Positions 13,001 through 25,000 of a stretch of DNA of 64,000 bases are shown piece by piece. The DNA comes from Branchinecta lynchi. Its lineage: Eukaryota > Arthropoda > Branchiopoda > Anostraca > Branchinectidae. The notes beneath the pieces are model-generated. The model was not told the DNA's origin. It was given only the letters and a program-made list of their open reading frames with translations, and made no database searches. Both the position numbers and the translations under genes were made by a program. Position 1 is the first letter of the stretch, and every line of letters begins with the position of its first letter. The stretch covers positions 13,745,869-13,809,868 of the forward strand of contig JAKZAP010000009.1 in NCBI GenBank assembly GCA_023053575.1. Reading direction: 5' to 3'.

Positions 13001-16000
13001 ATTGAGTCATGCGTAACTTTGGAAGGGGTGATCGGATTCGAGTGAAATTTAATAATTGAACAGAGGACATTTCTCTCTGGTGGTCTTTTTATTTCCGGAC
13101 CGAATCCGACAATTATTGGGGGGGGGGAATACTTGACCCGCTTAGACTGTTGTGATCGGGATCGAACTTCGTGGGAATAACAAACAGATGTTCTGGATTA
13201 ATCATTTACAGAACCGGATTGGCTCCGGGTATTGTGGGTGGTGTTGGAGGGAGGGGGGCTGAGATTCCGGTGATCGCGAGTTGAGGTACTTCCAGATGTG
13301 CTAGGACGATGACACTTCGCTGGAATATTAGAGATTCAACAACATTTGCTTAGAACTTGCTATTTCCCAAATCCGATTATTCCTTAAAGTACAAATCTTG
13401 ACCGCAAAGTAAATAAAATACTTTTAAGCAATATATGCATTTTCATGATGCCCATCACCCGATTATCATTTTTGCCTCAAAGGTTTTGCTTACAGATGAA
13501 GTTCTAGCTCCCTTAGAGTGCGCATCTCAACTGCAAAGTCTCTTGTTTCAAATTTAAATTATTTTAAGCAATATATGCATTTTCATGATGACCATCAGCC
13601 CATTATCATTTTTGCCTCAAGGGTTTTGCTTACAAATGAAGTTCTAGCTCCCTTAGAGTGCGCATCTCAACTGCAAAGTCGAAACTTACTTTTGATCAGT
13701 CAAAACATCTTAACCCATGCAAGTGCCATATGATCTTACAGCTCTTGTTTCAAATTTAAATTATTTTATTTTCGAAAATAATGCAAATGTGGCAACATGC
13801 TGTTTTTTTTTTCAGATATAGGTAGCCTTAAATAAGGCACATAGTTCATCAACAAACTATCAGTGTTTTCTGTGTCGACGAAATTTATTTTTCTTAGAAT
13901 TTTCATCAATTTATTTTCATTAGAATGCAACTTTATATTTGTTGGCTGCTTAGAGCTCACCCTCTCCCGGCCGCGTGATTTTTTTTTCAAATTTAATTTC
14001 TTTTATTTTCGAAAATAACGCAAACGTGGCAACATGCTGTTTTTTTTTTGTCAGAAGTAGGTAGCCTTAAATGAGACACATTGTTTTCTGTGTCGACGTA
14101 ATTTATTTTCTTGAGAGATAAATGAAAGGTGAGAAATAAGGACGTCAAACCCACTCAGTAGTTGGATGGATAAATACAAATAAATAAATAAATATATTCT
14201 TTATTTCCATAATAGCACAACATAATATGGCTAGCAGAGGATCGTCGTGACGTAACACATGTCAAAGCAGTGACGTACAATATATACAGTATATGATAAT
14301 AATGAATAGGCCTACATAATATAATACATGTCACACAACAAGAATTAAAATGGGAAATATTAAATAAAATATCAAGAGTTAAAATGAGAAATAAAATAAG
14401 GTACGAATGATGATAAATATCGGTCAGACGAATTTACTAGGGGCGGGGTAATTTGTAAGTCGATTTTGTTTTCAGTTCTTAGTCTAGTGATTGGCCGATT
14501 GGGGTTGGGCGATTGGTAATCAGGTAGAATAGATCTGTGATTATCTGGAGATAGACATGGATGACTGGTTGGAAACCTGGTTGCTTTTGGCGTTTTGCAA
14601 ATTTACGAAGCATAAAATAGAAGAAAAGAGAAGTAAAAGCAAGCACCAAACAGGTAGATAAATAACCCAAAACACAACTGCCACCCATGTTGTCCGAATA
14701 ATGTGAGTTTTCAATGTTGTTCTGAATTTCTGTTTTTTTTTCTTTGTTGTTTTTTTGTCCATTGTCGATTTGGTATGTTATAAATAAATTTATATAATGA
14801 GACAATCGGGAACTAGTCCGCTTGGAAGCGTTTAACTGGAATACTGGTGAATTCAGAAAGGCTGGTAAGGCCCTTTCTCAAATATGGGCACTGCTCAGTC
14901 AGACCCTTTTACAGTAGACACGTTGATGCCCTCGAGATTGTTCAGCGGCGGCTCACGAAAGTCCCGCCTAACTGAGAGATCTCCCATACCAGCAAAGGCT
15001 TGAAAGACTTAAACTGTCTACGCTGGTATACCGTATCCACACTCCACAGGTGACACAACATTGAGACATATAAGCTATGCCACGGTATGTGCGAAAATGT
15101 CGAAGCTGACGACATTCTCAACTTCAACTTTAACAACTTACGCATCCATAGCCTAAAACTCACCGCAGAGAGGTTCTGCAAAGATATTGGTCTGTGGAGT
15201 TTCAAAAACTGCGTGCCACCCCATTGGAATCAACTGCCGGAAGAAACAGCAAACTCTCCATCACTAAGCCGATTTAAGAAAGAAATTATTTATTTTCCAA
15301 ATGTACGACCCTAAATGTTTGAAAAGAAATTTGTAGAGGCTTTGTGGCCTTTTTTGCAATATGTTATATTATTATTGTTATTAAAATATCAGTCTGGGCC
15401 CTTCGTTCCATAGTGAATCACTTTTGACCCAAAACCTACTCTTGTATTTGTGTAGGAAGAAAGCTGTGTACCTCACCGTGGCGAGCGTAGCTGACGGACC
15501 AAGTCGTACCGTAACGGATTTTGCGAATGTAGGGCGTTCCTGATCCCTTTTGGGCTATAGACAAGAGGAGAGTTGAACGTGCTCCCCCCCCCCCAAAAAA
15601 AAGGGAGAAAGAGCCAGTTAGCGATTCTTCTGCAGAAGATGAATTTGCTGACGCCATCATCAGAAATGGTGACGACAAGGATGTAACACTGAATCAAGAA
15701 CAAATAATCTGATGGAACCTCCGTCTTTGGTCCCATGCAGCGACTATGGATACCCCGATAAAACTGAGTGGAGCCAGAGGCACATGCTGTTATGTTGAGT
15801 TGATACCCGTCTACTTCCCTCTTCGCCGCTGCTCCTACTGCCCGAGCCACATTCAGTCACATCTGTACGAATTTGGTTCGTTAATTTGGTTATTACCACT
15901 CTTACGTTGCATTCTGGTCACACCTGGAACGAAGAAATTCAAGATTTTTTACCACCATAATCACTCATAGGTAAATAAAAGTGGCTAAGGTAGTGACTGT

Positions 16001-19000
16001 CGTCTGTGATTGGTCCAAAGTTACGTTTAAAAATGGCGGAGATGGATTTTTTCATCTGGTCTATTTTACGTTCTCAGCGTCGTTCTTTCCAGTTTCGACC
16101 GTAAGACGGTCTCATTACCGGCTTTATTGCCAGGTGTGACTGTAGTGGGGCCCGGTTATACCAGATGAAAACCGTAGAATCTTTGTTGCCACGCCAAGTT
16201 TTCAGAATGTACAGATATTGCTCTAAAAAATGTACAGATTGCCCGAAAATGTACTCATACCAAAAAAATTCGGCATCGTCAAACCAGAGACACTGTCTTT
16301 GCAATGCAGTAATCATATCGTTCGCAATATTTTCAACTTGAAAAAGGATTTTGACTGAGGCTGGAGGGGTACCAATCTAAAGTTTACTAACAGCTTCAGC
16401 GAGCCATAATTCTGGTACTGCCGTAGTCTACAGATTTCGCCGCTCTCGTATTAGTACATCACTTCTGAAAATTCCTCGATCTTACTTCGGAGATGATATT
16501 TGATGAAAGTTCGCTAGCCACGTCCTCAGATTTGAATCTTTCTCGGGCCGTAGATGCGCCGGCCGACCATAGAATCGTGCTGGCGTCGCAAGGTATTATA
16601 CACAGAAACACTTTGCAGATCTTGCGGAATTTGCAGTGGGGGAGGTGGTTAGTGGTTACTGAAAAGACGTCAGAAAGGGACTTGAACGAAGTAGCTGGTA
16701 TATAAGTAGAAAAAAATATTAGACGTAGGAAAACAAGAAAATGTACTTAATTTATACAGAAAACGCGACAATGTACTAGATTTGGCCATTTCAGAAAAAG
16801 TTGTACTTTCGTACAGACGTAACAAAAATGTACTGAAAAAGTACAATTCTACTTGACGTGCCAACACTGCGTAGAATGTTTGCAGTGGTGGCGAACCCGG
16901 AGTTAGACGTGACGTCACAATGGTAGACAACCGATCAGCTGTAAACGACGACTCGGGCGGCTTTCATATTCTTTTGCGGAGTTGTACTGTACTGCGTTAT
17001 AGCTGTTTGGAGAGGTGACAAATTATGATGCTCTGCGTGGCTTCTCCTCCGCTCGTTTGCATCGGGTAGGGTATCAGAATATATTCGACTCCGCATGGCG
17101 TGTTACAGACATAGGGAGACGGAGGTTCTTGAAGATTATTTGTTTTTGCTTGAATACAAAGTTCGTGCATACTCTGGTAACCAATCCGTCAGCAAATTGT
17201 GGACAAACTGCAGAAGCTACTGGAACAGCATTACCAGAAAAGGAACGGGCTCGGTGAGATAAATCAGCCACCCATACCTATTATAGTTCCTTATCTAGAA
17301 ACAATTCGATTTACTTTCTTTAATATCAACAGTTGCACTTTTGCCGTGTTTACATGGGTAGTTTTGATCTGTTTTAGCCTTTACACGAACCGGAGTTCCG
17401 GCCTAGTAGGAAGGAATTCCGGTCGCTTAAAGTGCGAACACACGATGGTGATTTCCCGGCCGGATTTCCTGCATTTTCATCACCAAGTTGAAAAAACTTC
17501 AACTTTTCCATATAGAAGTGATGATGGTGCCGCAAATCCGGGCAGGAATTCCCGCCCGGGAGCTCCCGATCCGCATCGTGTGTTCGCACTATTAGCAGGG
17601 ATTTCGGTTCACGAAGAGGAAGGAAAAAGTCTAGCTAGACAGGAATTCGGTCCAGTAGAAAAGGAATTCCGGTCTAGGTGAAAGGAATTCCTTTTCGCGA
17701 AGAGAAATAAAAAAGTCTATACAGGAATTCCGGTCCAGTAGAAAGGAATTCCGGTCTAGCTGAAAGGAATTCTGCCCGTGAAGAGGACTAGCTAGCTGTT
17801 GAAAGCTGCAGCCATCACTAATGTAGCGTTAATGCGGACAGGAATCCGGTGCAGTATAGGAAGGAATTCCGGTCTAGTTGAAAGGAATTTCGTTCGTGAA
17901 GAGGACTAGAACAAAAATTCTAGCTAGATAGGAATTTTGGTCCGATAGAAAGGAATTACAGTATAGTTGAAAGGAATTCTGCTGGTGAGAGTGACCAGCC
18001 AGCTTATGAAAGCTGCAGCCATCAATAATGATGCTGGGGATGCTCTCATTACATTTCTGTGCTGGTTAGTTGAATCCTTGCTTTTCAAGTTTTTCAGATT
18101 TTCTGCCTGGAAAAACTTTTATTTCCGCTTTCTGTGTAAACGCTACCCCGTCTCCGAGACTGGATTCGGAAGTTTACCTCTGCGTATAAATGCTACAAGA
18201 ATCATAACCAGAGAAAAATAACATTAGGGAGTAGCGTCAAGACTTGACATATTGACACACACGCTAATAGAAGTGATCCTAGCACCACTAGCGATAAAGA
18301 ACGTCCCTACTGAAACACATTCAGTCGTTCACCAGAGCCGGCCTCGACAACTTCATATTATGCACATTGCAAACAAGATGATACAGACTCCATCGGTTCC
18401 ATGCTGTGTGTCCAGACCGCAACTTTGCTTTACTAGAGATTTCTAAACCTGCAAGTTTGTCTCGCTTTAAATGCCGCAAGCGTAGTACGGATATGGCCCC
18501 CCTTATGCAAAGCATGGAAAGCAAACGTCTTGGCGCTACTCTCTAGTTTTATTTTGCTCTGGTCATAACGTGAGCAGAGGCGTCACGACGGGGGGGGGGA
18601 GGGGGGGACACCCCCCCCAAAGCCGTTGGCCAGTCGGTAAAAAAATGCCGAGTCGGCGCGAAGCGCCGCGAGTTTTCGTCAAAACAATTGATTTTTTTTT
18701 TCATGAAAACAGTCGGTTTTTCTGAAAATTTCTTGATTTTTCGTCAAAATAGTCGGTTTTTCTGAAAATCAGTGGGTTTTTCGGAAAATCATTCGATTTT
18801 TTCAGAAATGTAATTTTTATTGTCGAAAACAGTCGTTTTTTCTGCAGAAAAGTCGGTAAGTGCCTCGTCCCCCCCCCCCAAACATTTTGGCTAGGAACGC
18901 CTCTGAACGTGAGGGATAACATGTTCATAATATTTCAGGTCCTATACTTCGTCCTCTTGTATACATAAGGGTTTTGCCTAGAGCCTAGACCTATTATATC

Positions 19001-22000
19001 TGGTTTCTTTTTAGAGTGTCATTCACGAAATTGCCATGTGCTGCGGTGATGATTTCACTGAAGAACGGAAGAGTAGAATTGAGTCCAGGCTTTTGAATGC
19101 ACTGAGTGGTCCCTTGAACTTGGAAGTTCGAAGAGCTGTAAGCTACGACAGCGAAGAGTGAGTATAAAATTAAGAACGGATAATCATAAGAAGACAGAGA
19201 GAGGAATGGTTTAATTGAAAACTGTCAGAGTATATAGCTAATATGCAGTTTAAGATGAATCAGTTATGCCTGGGCCGCGCTACGGACACACCTGTTCGTA
19301 AATCGGTCTTGACCCGTTTTTAAAACCGTTTTTTTTTGTTTTGTTTTTTCAATCAGTCAATCAAGTTTAATCCGAATAGCTAAAAGCTAGAAAAGGAATA
19401 CAAATTTACAAAATACACAGACACACAAGAAACAATTTAACTAATACACTTACAAGAAATTACCAGACATAAATGATGGAATGAAACTACGTAAAAATTG
19501 GGTAGAAGAATTAGCGGGATATGGGGAAAACTTATTGACAGTATTCCTCTCGGACCGACGCACGGAAGACGGGAGGAGAGGGGGGAATAGATGGGTCATC
19601 TGGGGACAACACGTTATCTTAGCTCCAAATTTGTTTGAAAGAGTATTTCTACTAAAGAGTTTTTAGACGTTCTATCCTTCAACCTGTTCATAAAATCTGG
19701 GATGGATAAATCGATCTCCCGTTTTAATTTGTTATGAACAATCAATGAGAGAGGAGCTTCTGAAACGTATTATAACCGGTCTCAAAAACTTCTAAAAGCC
19801 GAATTACTAACAGGTGTGTCCGTAGTGCTTCGCAATGATAGGAAGAGTCAACATCGAAGGATCAAAAAGCGACGTCGCTGTGAACGCTTAGCCGCCACAA
19901 GCCGGTTATCCCTGTGGTAACGTTTCTGACAGGGGGAACGGGCATAAAGCGTAACACATATAAATCAACAAAAAGGACGAATGGAACACGTGTTACACGT
20001 ATTGTATATCTATGTAAAATAACGGAACAAAGGAATTTCTTTGTAGCGGTTCTTGCGTGCATTATACCAGGGGCGTACACCAGTGTGTGTGTGTGGGGGG
20101 GTGGTACCCCCCCCCTTGAAGAAAGAAAAAAACGGGCGCTCGCAGAGCTCCCGACCACACAAATTTCGGTAAACGGGTGCTCGCAGAGCGCCCGACCACC
20201 AAATTTCAGCTCATCTGGGCGCTCATCCAGAAAAGCTAAATGGGGACTGGCAGTGCGCCCGGAAAATTCAGTAAGGCTAGTTATTAAGGCGTCGGCTGTT
20301 CTGTGTGCTCGAGCGTCTGAAATTCTCGATGCGCGTGTTGCGCACGCGCCGAACATTCTCAGTCGCATGTTTCGAGAGGCAGGCTAGTTCTAGTCGTTCA
20401 GATACAAAGAGGTTTTTTAATCATATTTTGTCAGAATGAGGACGATTGTTAGATCTAAACTTCCTTGACCGACAGACGACAAATCTTGAATTTCACCCTG
20501 CAGCACACAGTTTTAACCTCAGTTTTACCATGATCTGTTGTCTACTAGTATCTCTCGACTTCAAGTAAAAATCAGGCTGATTTTGCTTGTGGCTACCTTT
20601 CCAATAATTTGTTAGTTTCATGTAAAGATCCTTTGTATTTTAGTAGAAAACCACTGAAGGATAGGAATTTTTCTCCAGTCCGACGTAAAAAAATAAATCT
20701 GCTTCGTGCGTGAGTAATGAGAGAAGATTAAATGGCGGGTCTAATTATTGCAACACGTCATTTGGCCTTTATTTTGTGTTTGGACTCTAAATTCAGAACA
20801 AGTCAACTCGATTTCAGTTTTTTTTTTCTGGATGATCAGTGCTTCTTATTTGGAAAGGCTCGAACTGAAGCATATTATCCAGCTTCCAGCTAAATATCTC
20901 ACATTTTTCTGGAATTGTCGTGAACGAAGACAGACGGGTATATCCTGCTAAGTGGCCCTTACCTTCACTTGGGATCCCAAAAGGAGGCCTGATCATTCAG
21001 GATTCCACAGAATTTGCCTGCGGCGCCTTTCATAGTAGGCTCTATTTACTGGAAAGTCGCGTCATTTCATTCGGACTTCAGGCTTGAAATTTTGGGGCTT
21101 GGGCCGAATTAATAGCTATATAGATTTTGTTGCGGGGTAGTAAAGTTTTGCACAAAAAAAGTCATGGCCTACTTAAAAATTTTTGCATGCGCCGCTCATT
21201 TTCGTTATGTATGATATACAGTTTCGCGGATATAGTGCTGTGTTTCTTGGTTATTATTTCTAACTGGTATGACTCTTGGGCCTTCCGGACATCTGCCTGT
21301 CGTATCTTTAAGTTACTCACCTCCTACGTCCGAGCCCTTCAAACCGCTTCGGAGCTCGGAGATACAACTAGGCTTCTAATCTTCAGTCTTCAACGCTAGC
21401 AGTTATTACGAGTTTTATTATCACATATGCGAAAAGTAAAACGGGCGGCAGAGCGCCGGCAGGCGCCCTGCTACTCCCCCCCCCTCGACTTTTGGCTAGC
21501 GATGCCCCTGATTATACATCTATGTAAAATAATGGAACAAAGGAATTTCGGTAGCGGTTCTTGCGTGCATTATACATCTATGTACAATAACGGAACAAAG
21601 GAATTTCGGTAGCGGTTCTTGCTTGCATTATACGTCTATGTAAAATAACAGAACGAAGGAATTTCAGTAGCGGGTTTTGCGCGTTTTTCCGGGCTGAGAT
21701 TTGCTCTGTTGCCGGGTTTGCCTGGTACGGTAGTTCATGGCGGCTCGTTCGTGTAGTAACAGAGACCGAAGAGAAATTGTAATCTTAGCCTCAGATGCCT
21801 CCAAGTGCGGCTGATGAGCAATTTCATTGGCCTTAAATATTTATTTTTATTAACTTTTTTATTCAGCTTTGCCGTAACATACAAATAAAAAAAAACAAAA
21901 AAAAACACAATGTTACAACACTATAGTACAAATAGTACAACATGAATATATCTCCAGCAGATGCCTACAAATTGGTAGATTGTGAAAATGGGGTTTGCTG

Positions 22001-25000
22001 CCAGGAGAATAAGACAGTTCTCCGACCGCCATGACCTTACAACCAATGATGACCGGGGTTTTCGAGCAAGTTCAGCAAAACTGCAGCAATGGTTCTGGAC
22101 AAATGCCTGACTTATGCTCTCTCGAGCCGGCAGACGCTACTAACAGGCCCGTATCCAGGAATTTGTTTCGGGGGGGGGGGGGGGGGGGGGTTACCTGTGG
22201 GTCGGACAAAAAAGTACAAAAAAGACATAGATCAGAGGGAAAAGCCTATAAAAATGATTTTTGCATGTTTCCCCCCCCCCCCCCTGGATACGGCCTTGGC
22301 TACTAATAATCATATTTGACACTGCCAAACGGATAACAAAACCATACTAAGAACAACCACAATTATATTTCACATTCAGTTCAATTCAATTCAGTTTTAT
22401 TTCAACACCAATTACGGACTAGCCGAATAGCAGGTGGTAAAGTCAACATACATTAAAAACCAACCAAAATCGTCAACGTATACTAGAAAGTGGGCGAAAA
22501 TTATATAAAATACTGAGAGCAAACAATATAAAAAGCAACGATTGGGGAAATCGACATCGAGGGGTAAAATAATAACCTAATAATTTCTGTTACGTAGGGA
22601 AACAAAGGAGGGGACAAAGCTAATCTTGTATCTCACGTGTCGGCAAAACACTGGTTGAAGGGTAGGGACTAGGCATGGGCACTGTTCTGTTTTTGCATTC
22701 AAACAGGAACAGGCAGAAACAGGTCACATAAGAACAGAAACAGAAAGAAAACAGGAAACTTGAAAACAGGTCCTGTTCTGTTTTAACAGAAATGATGACT
22801 TCGAAAACAGAAACAGCTGTTAAACAGGCGAACAAAAACAGAACCGGCTGTTTAAAACAGTTTTTTTTTTATTATTTGATTTCCCGTATTTTTGTATTAT
22901 GTTTATGGCAGAGTTCACCTATAGTTTGCCCTGTACCATGAAGTATCTTAAATAGTTCTTCCTTGCACCGCACAGATGCCTTTCTTCGAGTTCATTTCAT
23001 AGAACAACAAATATCTTGGTCCAGAATTCCAGCTGCCTTTATCAAAGAATTACACTTTTTCCCGATGGAAAATGAGCCATGGAAGTTTCGTTTGTCTTAA
23101 CAACAAAATTTTCGCATAGCCTACCTTTCCACTTGGATTGTTTGCCATAGTGATCGGTAATAAACTAAAGTTTACGGATCATACAGACTCAAAGTCAAGC
23201 AAGCTTCACTTCGTGACAGTTGTTGGTGATGATGGTAATTTTTGTTTGTGAGGGGAGGGTCGTGAGAGATGCATGTTCAATCAGAATACCGAATAGCTTT
23301 TCCTCGGTGGTTTCTTTTGAGCATGGTCATGCAAGGCTCAAAACGCGCGGATTTCTCGGCTGAATGTGGGTCTACTATTCTGCAAAAATCCGTGAAACGG
23401 AGTTTCACTTTCATCATCCAGTTGAACAAATCTCAACTTTTCCGCATAGAACTGAGGTTGTGCCAAAAATACTGTCAGGAATTCCAATTATCGTTTGTTT
23501 ACATCATGAACCGGTGCGGATGTTGTGATGTCGCTTAGCTAATTTCAACCTTTCTAGCCTTTTTGAAGTTGAAAGTACTAGTCTTTTGAAATCACATTTA
23601 ACTTCGCTGAACAGATAATACGTCGTGTGAGCCCTTCTTGGTAATCACATGTTCGGTTTTAGTGGAAAGTTCATTTGTGAACACTCCACTCTTGCGGCCG
23701 CGATAGCCGGTTTTCCGTTCTCGGTTTTCACCGTTTTATTTTGGCTTTCTTATCTCGTGAACCATGACAGATACTAATTTGAAACTTGGTGTACTTATGG
23801 GCCTTGGGGTCTCGTTGTGACTTTTGGGATTCAACCCCCGATACACTCTCGGTTCAAGGGCAATTGGTTACAATTCCCCCAGTGACTAATGTTTCCTTTA
23901 AAGTTTAACCTAAAAAGGCTGGGATAGGACAATCTAGTATTATTTAGTTACCCATCACTTATTCACTTAAAACAGCTTGAAGAGCCGCTGAAAACGCGTT
24001 ACTTCGTTGTTCCACTATTCACGAGTAATCGTTTTTCAAATAGTGGAATTTCCGTGTGATTCGTGGTACCTCTATGCGCTTGTATTTTTGTTGCACGCCT
24101 TACGAGAGAGATTTATGATTTTTCTTTTGTTCCGGCACTATTCAATCTTCCCCAATCTCACCACTGACCAAGGAAAAACAGCGTTTGTGTTTAGATTAAA
24201 ATTTCCCGAGTCATAGTAGAATTTGCGTTGTGGGGACGGCAGCACATATTCTGAACGTCATAACTAGAGCAGATAGTGGAAAATAAAAAATTCCCTTTGT
24301 AGAATCCCAATAATTCAGTATGTTTAATTAAATGACACACAAATTAGTTGGCTTTTCAGTTAAATTTTAAAGGCTTACCACCATTTTGCGAATTATGTGC
24401 AACTGGGCCCGGATTGCCCAGAGTAAATTGTCTGACCTAATTCGCAAACTTGCTAAACATGCCTGGTACTAAGGTGGAAATTTGGAATGCGTGAACATCA
24501 TTGTCCAGATGGGTCTTTGGACCCACCCAAAGACCCATCTAGAAGTATCTTTCGGTGATACCCCCCCCCCCCACACATCCAAACGCTGGTAACTGGGCCC
24601 ATATTGACCAATGAATTAAACGTCAAGGGCGAATGGTTATTAGGCTGTTCGTACACAATATATGATACAGAGATGGGCGATTCCGAATCCGGATTCGGAT
24701 TCGAATCAAGGATTCGTCCTTTTGGCCGGATTTGAATCTTCTGCTTTCGGACTCGGATTCTAAACCCTGAATCTTACGAATTCGCTCAAATTTCTATTCT
24801 ACATCTTTTCAGTTTCCGTTTTCCCGATTTTTACACATAGGGCTTTAGACAATCAAATTGTTTGGTGTCCACCACCAAATATGTTAAGTAATCTATCACA
24901 TTATCTGATTACCTGAAATATCAGTGTTTTTTGTCACCTCTGATTTTTAAACTATAACCTATGAACATGATTTAATTTTTGTTAAGATCGGATTCGAATC

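Noticed and set aside
12469..13070. Short frames of 73-95 codons on both strands
   Set aside because: They are shadows of the R1c repeat units.
17199..17251. Frame with [15 protein letters not shown] as an extra SPT20 exon
   Set aside because: Exons 2 and 3 already join in phase 0 with conserved sequence on both sides; the frame has a stop just upstream.
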